A stretch of DNA of 46,873 nt from Mesorhizobium sp. (GTDB lineage Bacteria; Pseudomonadota; Alphaproteobacteria; Rhizobiales; Rhizobiaceae): contig NZ_SUGA01000041.1 in assembly GCF_004963255.1 (NCBI RefSeq), positions 3,338 to 50,210 on the forward strand. The letters are read 5' to 3'. The position numbers and the translations under genes are program-made. Shown here piece by piece: positions 7,818 through 14,888 of this stretch. The notes under the pieces are model-generated. The model worked only from the letters and a program-made list of their open reading frames with translations. It was not told the DNA's origin and did not search any database. Numbering within the stretch: the stretch's first letter is position 1; each line of letters starts with the position of its first letter.

Positions 7818-9161
7818 CTATTCACCCTTGGCCAGGTATTTTTCCAGCCAGTGGATGTCGTAGTCGCCATTGGCGATGTCGGGATTGCCGACAAGGTCGC
7901 GAAACAGCGGCAGCGTCGTCTTGATGCCGTCGACGACGAACTCGTCGAGCGCGCGGCGCAGCCGCATCATGCATTCGACGCGGTTGCGGCCATGCACGAT
8001 CAGCTTGCCGATCAGGCTGTCGTAATAAGGCGGGATCTTGTAGCCGGAATAGACACCGGAATCGACGCGGACGCCGAGGCCGCCCGGCGTATGGAAATGC
8101 GTGATCGTGCCGGGCGAGGGTGTGAAGGTGCGCGGATCCTCCGCGTTGATGCGGCACTCGATGGCATGGCCGTTGAACTTGATATCCTCCTGCCTGACCG
8201 ACAGCCCGCCGCCGGAAGCGACGCGGATCTGCTCGTGCACGAGGTCGATGCCGGTGATCGCTTCCGTGACCGGATGCTCGACCTGCAGGCGCGTGTTCAT
8301 CTCGATGAAATAGAACTCGCCATTCTCATAGAGGAATTCGATCGTGCCGGCGCCGGAATAGCCGAGATCGGCGATCGCCTTGGCGCAGATGTTGCCGATG
8401 CGCGAACGTTCCTCGGCATTGAGCGCCGGCGAATTGGCTTCCTCCCAGACTTTCTGGTGGCGCCGCTGCAGCGAGCAGTCGCGTTCGCCGAAATGCACGC
8501 CGCGGCCGGCGCCGTCTCCGAACACCTGCACCTCGATATGGCGCGGCTTCTCCAGATATTTCTCGATATAGACGGCGTCGTCGCCAAAGGCCGCGCCCGC
8601 TTCAGACTTTGCCGTCTGCAACGCGACTTCGAGATCCGCTTCGGTGTGCGCCACCTTCATGCCGCGGCCGCCGCCGCCGGCGGAGGCCTTGATGATCACC
8701 GGATAGCCGATCTCGGCCGCAACGCGCTTGGCCTCCTTCTCGTCGCTGATCGCGCCGTCGGAGCCGGGCACCACGGGAATGCCGAGACGCTTTGCCGTGC
8801 GCTTGGCCTCGATCTTGTCGCCCATGATGCGGATATGGTCGCCGGAGGGGCCGATGAAGGTGATGTTGTGGGCGGCGAGGATGTCGGCGAATTTGGCGTT
8901 TTCCGACAGGAAGCCGTAGCCCGGATGCACGGCGTCGGCGCCGGTGATCTCGCAGGCGGCGACGATCTGGTGGATGTTGAGATAGCTTTCGCGCGACGGC
9001 GGCGGGCCGATGCAGACGCTCTCATCGGCGAGCCGCACATGCATGGCGTCGGAATCCGCAGTCGAGTGGACCACCACCGTCTGGATGCCGAGCTCCTTGC
9101 AGGCGCGCAGCACCCGGAGCGCGATTTCGCCGCGATTGGCGATGAGGATCTTCTGGAACAT
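7818..9161 (-). CDS. accC: Acetyl-CoA carboxylase, biotin carboxylase subunit
   Basis: 447 residues from ATG 9161 (MFQKILIANRGEIALRV). An upstream ATG at 9221 would add 20 residues that do not match the family. The enzyme carboxylates biotin on AccB using ATP and bicarbonate, the first half of malonyl-CoA formation. Biotin-carboxylase N-domain, ATP-grasp and C-domain are present in order: HPGYGFLSEN, the glycine-rich KASAGGGGRGM, the ERDCSLQRRHQKVWEEANSP signature and EMNTRLQVEHPVTE. It follows accB by 13 nt. Confidence 0.97.
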   Translation of the reverse strand: MFQKILIANRGEIALRVLRACKELGIQTVVVHSTADSDAMHVRLADESVCIGPPPSRESYLNIHQIVAACEITGADAVHPGYGFLSENAKFADILAAHNITFIGPSGDHIRIMGDKIEAKRTAKRLGIPVVPGSDGAISDEKEAKRVAAEIGYPVIIKASAGGGGRGMKVAHTEADLEVALQTAKSEAGAAFGDDAVYIEKYLEKPRHIEVQVFGDGAGRGVHFGERDCSLQRRHQKVWEEANSPALNAEERSRIGNICAKAIADLGYSGAGTIEFLYENGEFYFIEMNTRLQVEHPVTEAITGIDLVHEQIRVASGGGLSVRQEDIKFNGHAIECRINAEDPRTFTPSPGTITHFHTPGGLGVRVDSGVYSGYKIPPYYDSLIGKLIVHGRNRVECMMRLRRALDEFVVDGIKTTLPLFRDLVGNPDIANGDYDIHWLEKYLAKGE

Positions 9162-9174
9162 CTCTTGGCTGTTC

Positions 9175-9642
9175 CTACTCGAGGACCACCAGCGGCATTC
9201 CGTACTCGACCGGCTGGGCATCCTCGATGAGGATCGCCGTCACCGTGCCGGCGCGCGGCGAGGGAATCTGATTCATCGTCTTCATCGCCTCGATGATGAG
9301 AAGCGTCTGGCCTTCCTTCACCTTCTGACCGATCTCGACGAACGGCTTGGCATCGGGCGAGGGCGCCAGATAGGCAGTACCGACCATCGGCGAAGGCACG
9401 GCGTTTTTCGACGGATCGGCGGGCGCCGCGGCGGCGGCCGCTGCCGGCTGAGTCGCGGCGGCGACGGGAGCGGCGATCGCGGGCAGGGGCGCGGCAACCG
9501 CATGGACAGCCTGCGACTGGCGCGACACGCGCACCTTGAGGTCGCCGAGCTCGACCTCGATCTCCGTCAGATTGGTGTCGTTCAGGATGCCCGCCAGATC
9601 GCGGATCAGCTGCTGGTCAACACCGGTCTTTTTTATCGACAT
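9175..9642 (-). CDS. accB: Biotin carboxyl carrier protein of acetyl-CoA carboxylase
   Basis: 155 residues from ATG 9642 (MSIKKTGVDQQLIRDLAGIL). The C-terminal biotinyl domain contains EAMKTMN, whose lysine carries biotin, and the thumb-containing strand region before it. An Ala/Pro-rich linker (about residues 55-80) joins it to the N-terminal helical segment, as is usual for AccB. It is co-oriented with aroQ (26 nt upstream) and accC (13 nt downstream). Confidence 0.96.
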   Translation of the reverse strand: MSIKKTGVDQQLIRDLAGILNDTNLTEIEVELGDLKVRVSRQSQAVHAVAAPLPAIAAPVAAATQPAAAAAAAPADPSKNAVPSPMVGTAYLAPSPDAKPFVEIGQKVKEGQTLLIIEAMKTMNQIPSPRAGTVTAILIEDAQPVEYGMPLVVLE

Positions 9643-9668
9643 TTTCGAGCCTTCTGTTTGGGGGCCGG

Positions 9669-10103
9669 TCACAGGCGTGCCGCCAGTGCCTTCAGCGCGA
9701 GCGTGTAGCCGAGCGGCCCGAACCCGCAGATCATGCCGACAGCGACCGGCGCGACCATCGAAACGTGGCGGAAGGGCTCCCGCGCGTGGATGTTGGAAAG
9801 ATGGACCTCCGCGACGGGCAGTGGCGCAACAGAGCGGATGGCGTCGTGGATGGCGATCGAGGTGTGGCTGTAGGCGCCGGGATTGATGACGATGCCTGCG
9901 GCCTTCTCGCCGGCTTCCTGGATCCAGTCGACCAGATCGCCCTCATGATTGGACTGGCGAAAATCGATCTCGAGCCCGAGCGCGGCGCCCGCCGCCTTGC
10001 AGTCCTCTTCGATGGCCGCAAGCGTCTTGCCGCCATAAATTCCCGGCTCGCGTTTGCCGAGCGCATTGAGATTGGGACCGTTGAGGACGAAAATCGTTTT
10101 CAA
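9669..10103 (-). CDS. aroQ: Type II 3-dehydroquinate dehydratase
   Basis: 144 residues. It converts 3-dehydroquinate to 3-dehydroshikimate in the shikimate pathway. Landmarks: FVLNGPNLNALGKREPGIYGG with the catalytic tyrosine, SNHEGDLVDWIQ, INPGAYSHTSIAI and EVHLSNIHAREPFR. The start codon is TTG at 10101-10103; no ATG is in frame nearby and the protein begins with the expected KTIFVLNGPN. This weak start could lower its expression relative to accBC downstream. Confidence 0.95.
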   Translation of the reverse strand: MKTIFVLNGPNLNALGKREPGIYGGKTLAAIEEDCKAAGAALGLEIDFRQSNHEGDLVDWIQEAGEKAAGIVINPGAYSHTSIAIHDAIRSVAPLPVAEVHLSNIHAREPFRHVSMVAPVAVGMICGFGPLGYTLALKALAARL

Positions 10104-10235
10104 TATGCCGACCTTGTTTCACGCCGACCTCAAGCCGGCGCACTGGGCCTCTATAATGGGCATAGCCGCCCGCGAAAAGAGCGCAAGTGCGTTCTTACGC
10201 TGTCCACAGCGGCCGGCTTTTGTATCCGCAAGCGC

Positions 10236-11063
10236 CTACAGTGCGCTCTTGGCCTCTTCGATCTTTTCCGCCAGAACCTGCTGGCCGAGCGCTCCGAAGA
10301 TCACCTCGTTGCCGACCACATAGGACGGCGTGCCAGTGATCGACAGTTTCGTCGCAAGGTCATAGGTGCGCGAAAGCGTCTCGGCGATGCGCGGATCCTT
10401 CATCTTCTCGCGCAGCGTCGCCTCATCGGCGCCGAGCGAAAGCGCCACCTTGATAGCGGTCGCTTCGGTGGCGCGGCCCTGGCCGCCGAGCAGCGCGGTG
10501 TGGAATTCGCCGTATTTCTCCGGATGCATCAAGTGGAACGCCATGGAGACGACGCTGGCCTTCTGCGAATCGGGGCTCAGGATCGGGAACTCCTTGAGCA
10601 CGAAGCGCAGGTCCGGGTCTGACTTGGTCAGCGCCTGCATGTCCTCGATGGCGCGTTTGCAGAAGCCGCAATTGTAGTCGTAGAACTCGACGATCGTGAC
10701 CTTGCCCTTGGGGTTGCCGACGACGCCGTCGAAGGTCGAGTTGAAGATCTCGTCCTTGGAATTCTTGATGACGCCCAGTGCGGCAAGCCGCTGCTCTTCC
10801 TTCTGCTTGGCCTCGAGCGCGTCCTGCACCTCGAGCAGCACTTCCGGGTTCTTCAAGAGGTAGTCGCGGATGATGCCCTCGACCTCCTTGCGGTCGATCT
10901 TGGTGTCGGCAGCCGCCTTGGTGTCGGTGGAGGACGTGACCTGGGCGACCTGCACGGTGTCGGCCTTCGCGGCCTGCGGATTTCCCGCCACGAAACCGAA
11001 GGCCAGCATGCCGAGCGCCACCGCCAGGCCGCCGGCACTGCCAAGCAGGATTGCCTTGTTCAT
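10236..11063 (-). CDS. DsbA-family thiol-disulfide oxidoreductase, periplasmic
   Basis: 275 residues. An N-terminal signal or anchor (AILLGSAGGLAVALGMLAFGFVAG) is followed by a helical region of about 90 residues. The thioredoxin-fold domain has the active site CGFC at residues 132-135 (FYDYNCGFC) and the cis-proline loop TGTPSYVVGN. This arrangement resembles BdbD/ScsC-like proteins, which oxidise or isomerise disulfides in the envelope. It lies 58 nt after the M48 protease gene, so the two may share an operon and handle periplasmic folding together. Confidence 0.92.
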   Translation of the reverse strand: MNKAILLGSAGGLAVALGMLAFGFVAGNPQAAKADTVQVAQVTSSTDTKAAADTKIDRKEVEGIIRDYLLKNPEVLLEVQDALEAKQKEEQRLAALGVIKNSKDEIFNSTFDGVVGNPKGKVTIVEFYDYNCGFCKRAIEDMQALTKSDPDLRFVLKEFPILSPDSQKASVVSMAFHLMHPEKYGEFHTALLGGQGRATEATAIKVALSLGADEATLREKMKDPRIAETLSRTYDLATKLSITGTPSYVVGNEVIFGALGQQVLAEKIEEAKSAL

Positions 11064-11121
11064 TATCGTCGTCCTTTTTCCTGTTCCGGTCCGCCTTCGT
11101 CGTCGCCGACGTCCGGGAGGT

Positions 11122-12534
11122 TCATTTGAGTTTGTTAGACGGTGTGTAGTTTATAATATCCTGAGCGCGCACCCAGCGGGGTTCGCCGCGCTTCAATTTC
11201 TGTTGAGCGCGCATGGCGAAGATCTTCGCATTCTTGTAGTCGCCCGCATAGTAATGGCCCTCCGCGGTGGCGAGATCGGCGGCCGGAATGTCGCCCTGTT
11301 CTCCATAGGCCTGCGCCAGGAAGCGATAAGCATCGGCATTCTCCTTGTCCCGCCCAACGCCGTTGTTGAGCTGGACCACGGCCTTTTTCAGCGAATCGGG
11401 CGTGCCCACCGCCATCAGCGCCTGGCCGAGCGAGACCAGTAGCAGTCCGGAATGCGCGGGATCGAGGCTCACCGCCTTGGCATAGGCGTCCGCCGCATCC
11501 TTCGGCTTGTTTGCCTTCATCAGGATATCGCCGCGCAGCTCCTGGAAATAGGGGTTCTTCGGCTGTTCCTTGATCAGCGCCGCCGTCTTGGTCAGCGCGG
11601 CGCCTGGATTGCCGTAAAGATAGGTCTGCTGCGCGTCGCCATAGCGCGAGGCGAGGCTGGCCGGATTCTTGCGCATCAGCCGCGCGACAGCCGCCTGGCC
11701 CTGCATATAGGCGGCGATCTTGATGCGCATCATGTCGTGCCGCTGCTGCAGCGCCGGGGGGTCGACAACATTGACGAAGGGGCTCTGCTTGACCAGCACT
11801 TCAAGATTGGCGATGCGCTCCTGCGGCATCGGATGGCTGATCCGGTAGGGATCCACCTGGGTGCCGGCGAGCGACAGCGCGCTCTGGAAGCGGCCGAAGG
11901 TCTTCAGCATGCCCATGCCGGATTGGCCGGTGGCGTTGAGATAGGTGATCGCCGAACGGTCGGCGGTGATCTCTTCGGTGCGCTGATAGGCAAGGATCGA
12001 ACGTTGCGCCATCTCGCCGCCGCCGGCGGCGACGCCCATGCCGGCGCCCGCCAGCCCTTTGCTGTTGGTGGTGGCGCCGGCAACCATGGCGCCGGCGCCG
12101 AGCAGCGTGGCGATGATGGCCATTGTCTTGGCGCGGTCGAGCTGGTCGCGCAATTTCTGCTGATGTCCGCCAGCGATATGGCCGGCCTCGTGCGCGATGA
12201 CGCCGATGATCTCGTTCGGGGTTTCGGCGGTCACCAGCGCGCCGGTGTTGACGAACAGGCGCCGCCCGGTGACGAAGGCGTTGAAACTCGGATCGTTGAC
12301 CAGGACAATGTCGATGCCGTCATTGGCAAGCCCCGCGGCCTTGAAGATCGGCCGGGCGTAATCGCGTACCAGCGCCTCGATCTCGGCGTCGCGCACCACC
12401 GGCACGCCTTGCGCGAAGGCGCCGACCGAGCTCGACACGGCAACGGCGGCGGTAAGCATAAGCGTCGCGAAACCGCGCGCGGTTCGGCTGAGAGAGGTCG
12501 ATCTGCCAATCGATGGTCGGGGTCGGCTCAACAT
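11122..12534 (-). CDS. M48-family periplasmic metalloprotease with TPR repeats (BepA-like)
   Basis: 470 residues from ATG 12534; the longer start at 12609 adds a poorly conserved leader. A signal peptide lies at about residues 20-41 (ending VGAFAQG). The zinc motif HEAGH (H115, E116, H119) sits in IGVIAHEAGHIAGGHQ, and the third ligand is probably in the ITADRSA segment. TPR-like helices fill the C-terminal half (NPYFQELRGDILMKANKPKDAADAYAKAVSLDP). The architecture matches BepA/YfgC, which assembles or degrades outer-membrane proteins such as LptD. Confidence 0.92.
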   Translation of the reverse strand: MLSRPRPSIGRSTSLSRTARGFATLMLTAAVAVSSSVGAFAQGVPVVRDAEIEALVRDYARPIFKAAGLANDGIDIVLVNDPSFNAFVTGRRLFVNTGALVTAETPNEIIGVIAHEAGHIAGGHQQKLRDQLDRAKTMAIIATLLGAGAMVAGATTNSKGLAGAGMGVAAGGGEMAQRSILAYQRTEEITADRSAITYLNATGQSGMGMLKTFGRFQSALSLAGTQVDPYRISHPMPQERIANLEVLVKQSPFVNVVDPPALQQRHDMMRIKIAAYMQGQAAVARLMRKNPASLASRYGDAQQTYLYGNPGAALTKTAALIKEQPKNPYFQELRGDILMKANKPKDAADAYAKAVSLDPAHSGLLLVSLGQALMAVGTPDSLKKAVVQLNNGVGRDKENADAYRFLAQAYGEQGDIPAADLATAEGHYYAGDYKNAKIFAMRAQQKLKRGEPRWVRAQDIINYTPSNKLK

Positions 12535-12719
12535 AGGTCCACTGGTAGACGAGCGGGCGAAAGATGAAAAGTCGGCGCCGGCAACTTCCTGCGCGCTTGT
12601 GATCCCCACATCAATCGGGCATTTGTGCGGCGCTGTTCCTTTAACTAGGGCAGTTCAAGGGCAAGTCTGCGCTGCTTGCGTCCGAAATTCACCGAAATAG
12701 GGCGGTTGGAAGAGGTCAA

Positions 12720-13868
12720 ATGGTCGTTTCGCTTTCGCGCCGGGGGGAAGTCGAACCCTTCCACGCCATGGATATCCTGGCCGAAGCCAACCGGCTGAAA
12801 GCTACCGGCGTGCCCGTGGTGTCGATGGCCGTCGGCCAGCCGTCGGATCCCGCGCCGGCCGGCGTCCGCGAAGCGGCTGCCGCGGTCCTCAAGCACGGCC
12901 GCATTGGCTACACCGATGCCTTGGGCCTGGCCGATCTGCGCAAGGCGATCGCCGAGCACTATGGCGAGCATTACGGGATCGACGTCGCGCCGTCGCGCAT
13001 CGCCGTCACGACCGGCTCGTCGGCCGCCTTTAACCTCGCTTTCCTGGCAATGTTCGATCCGGGCGACCGCGTCGCCATCGCCGCGCCCGGCTATCCGGCC
13101 TATCGCAACATCATGGCCGCGCTCGGCATCGAGATCGTCGAGATCGAGCTCGGCGCGGACGCCTATCTGCATGCCGAGCATTTGAAGGCCGCCCATCGCG
13201 ATGAGCCGCTGAAGGGCGTGCTGTTCGCCAGCCCCGCCAATCCGACGGGTGCGGTGATCCCGGCGGACGAACTTGCGGCCCTGGTGAAAACGGCCGAGGA
13301 ACTCGGCGTCGCCGTCATCTCCGATGAAATCTACCACCGGCTGGCCTATGCGGCGCCCGATGTGAGCGCGCTCGCGCACAGCGCCGGCGTGACCGTGATC
13401 AATTCCTTCTCGAAATACTATTGCATGACCGGCTGGCGCATCGGCTGGATGGTGTTGCCCGAGGAATTGGTGCGGCCGGTCGAGCGTATCGCCCAGAGCC
13501 TCTATATCTCGCCGCCGGAATTGTCGCAGGTCGCCGCGATCGAGGCCTTCAAAGCCACGGAGGAGCTCGAAAAGGTGAAGGCGCGCTATGCCTGGAATCG
13601 CGACCTTCTGATGAGGCGTCTGCCCGAGCTCGGCTTTGCGCTGGCCGCACCAATGGACGGCGCCTTCTATGCCTTCTGCGATGTCACCCGCCACACCAAT
13701 GATAGCATGGCCTTTGCGCGAAAAATGCTGGCCGAGGCGCATGTCGCGGCGACGCCAGGCCGCGATTTCGACCCGTTGCAGGGGCATCGCACCATGCGCT
13801 TTTCCTATGCCGGCAGCCATGACGACATGGTCGAGGCGCTGGCGCGCATCGAACGCTGGCTGAAATAG
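12720..13868 (+). CDS. Class I/II PLP-dependent aminotransferase
   Basis: 382 residues. Fold-type I aminotransferase pattern: VVSMAVGQPSDPAP near the N-terminus, GYTDALGLADLRKAIAEHY, PGYPAYRNI, SPANPTGAVIP, the SDEIYHRLAY region binding PLP, and NSFSKYYCMTGWRIGW, whose first lysine forms the Schiff base. The C-terminal RFSYAG contains the carboxylate-binding arginine. Substrates are not predictable; aspartate, aromatic or branched amino acids are possible. It lies 5 nt before glsA, suggesting linked amino-group metabolism. Confidence 0.92.
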   Translation: MVVSLSRRGEVEPFHAMDILAEANRLKATGVPVVSMAVGQPSDPAPAGVREAAAAVLKHGRIGYTDALGLADLRKAIAEHYGEHYGIDVAPSRIAVTTGSSAAFNLAFLAMFDPGDRVAIAAPGYPAYRNIMAALGIEIVEIELGADAYLHAEHLKAAHRDEPLKGVLFASPANPTGAVIPADELAALVKTAEELGVAVISDEIYHRLAYAAPDVSALAHSAGVTVINSFSKYYCMTGWRIGWMVLPEELVRPVERIAQSLYISPPELSQVAAIEAFKATEELEKVKARYAWNRDLLMRRLPELGFALAAPMDGAFYAFCDVTRHTNDSMAFARKMLAEAHVAATPGRDFDPLQGHRTMRFSYAGSHDDMVEALARIERWLK

Positions 13869-13873
13869 AAGCC

Positions 13874-14803
13874 ATGCCGGAACTCGAGCAAGCATTGGCG
13901 GAAGTCGCCGCCGAAATGGCTGAGCGCACCGATCGCGGCAAGGTGGCGACCTACATCCCGCAGCTGGGCAAGGTCGATCCGAAGAGGTTCGGCATCGCCG
14001 CCGTGACCAATGACGGCCGCGTCATCCTAGCTGGCGATGCCGATCAGCCCTTTTCGATCCAGAGCGTCTCGAAAGTTTTCACCCTCACGCTGGCGCTGGG
14101 CAAGATCGGCGATGCGCTCTGGCAGCGCGTCGGTCGCGAGCCGTCCGGCAATCCGTTCAATTCGATCGTCCAGCTCGAACATGAGAACGGCATCCCGCGC
14201 AATCCGTTCATCAATGCCGGCGCCATCGTCGTCTCCGACGTGCTGCTCGCCGGCCATCAGCCGCGCGAGGCGATCGGCGAGATCCTGCGCTTCATCCAGT
14301 TCCTCGCCGATGACGAGACGATCATCATCGATCGCGAAGTGGCGGCATCCGAGCGGGCCACCGGCTACCGCAACTTCGCTCTGGCCAACTACATGAAATC
14401 CTTCGCCAATCTTCATCATGAGCCGGAGCTGGCGCTGGGCGTCTATTTCCATCACTGCGCCATCGCCATGAGTTGCCGACAGCTTGCCATGGCGGGCCGG
14501 TTCCTCGCCAATGGCGGCAGGAATCCGGCGACCGGGCATTCGGTCGTATCGGCCGAGCGGGCACGCCGTATCGGCGCGCTGATGCTGACCTGCGGCCACT
14601 ATGACGGTTCCGGCGATTTTGCCTTCCATGTCGGCATCCCCGGCAAAAGCGGAGTCGGCGGCGGCATTTTAGGCATTGTGCCTGGCGTGGCTTCGCTGGC
14701 TGTCTGGTCGCCCGGCCTCAACGAGAACGGCAACTCCAAGCTCGGCTCCATCGCCTTGGAGAAGCTCGCACGTATGATGAACTGGTCGATCTTCGCGCCT
14801 TAA
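13874..14803 (+). CDS. glsA: Glutaminase
   Basis: 309 residues, normal for bacterial glutaminase. It hydrolyses glutamine to glutamate and ammonia. The serine beta-lactamase-like fold shows the Ser-x-x-Lys pair in FSIQSVSKVFTL (S64, K67), followed by GREPSGNPFNSIVQLE, PRNPFINAGAI, the SERATGYRNFALA tyrosine region, and GIPGKSGVGGGI near the C-terminus. It is co-oriented with the aminotransferase 5 nt upstream, which could use the glutamate produced. Confidence 0.95.
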   Translation: MPELEQALAEVAAEMAERTDRGKVATYIPQLGKVDPKRFGIAAVTNDGRVILAGDADQPFSIQSVSKVFTLTLALGKIGDALWQRVGREPSGNPFNSIVQLEHENGIPRNPFINAGAIVVSDVLLAGHQPREAIGEILRFIQFLADDETIIIDREVAASERATGYRNFALANYMKSFANLHHEPELALGVYFHHCAIAMSCRQLAMAGRFLANGGRNPATGHSVVSAERARRIGALMLTCGHYDGSGDFAFHVGIPGKSGVGGGILGIVPGVASLAVWSPGLNENGNSKLGSIALEKLARMMNWSIFAP

Positions 14804-14826
14804 AAGCAATGCCCCTTCGCGGAATC

Positions 14827-14860
14827 AAAAATCCCGCGCCGGTTGTGGCGCGGGATCTTG
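14827..14860 (-). terminator. Terminator of rne
   Basis: Perfect 10-bp stem ATCCCGCGCC (14831-14840) and GGCGCGGGAT (14847-14856) with a 6-nt loop. On the minus strand it is followed by a T-run, fitting termination of rne, and it separates rne from the convergent glsA. Confidence 0.85.
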
Positions 14861-14888
14861 AGAAAACCAGTCTAACGGCCTGAAAAGC

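Noticed and set aside
7242..9230. 662-codon open frame on the plus strand opposite aat and accC
   Set aside because: It is the antisense of two well-supported genes; the translation is rich in Asp/Ala/Arg without any domain, as expected for high-GC antisense frames.
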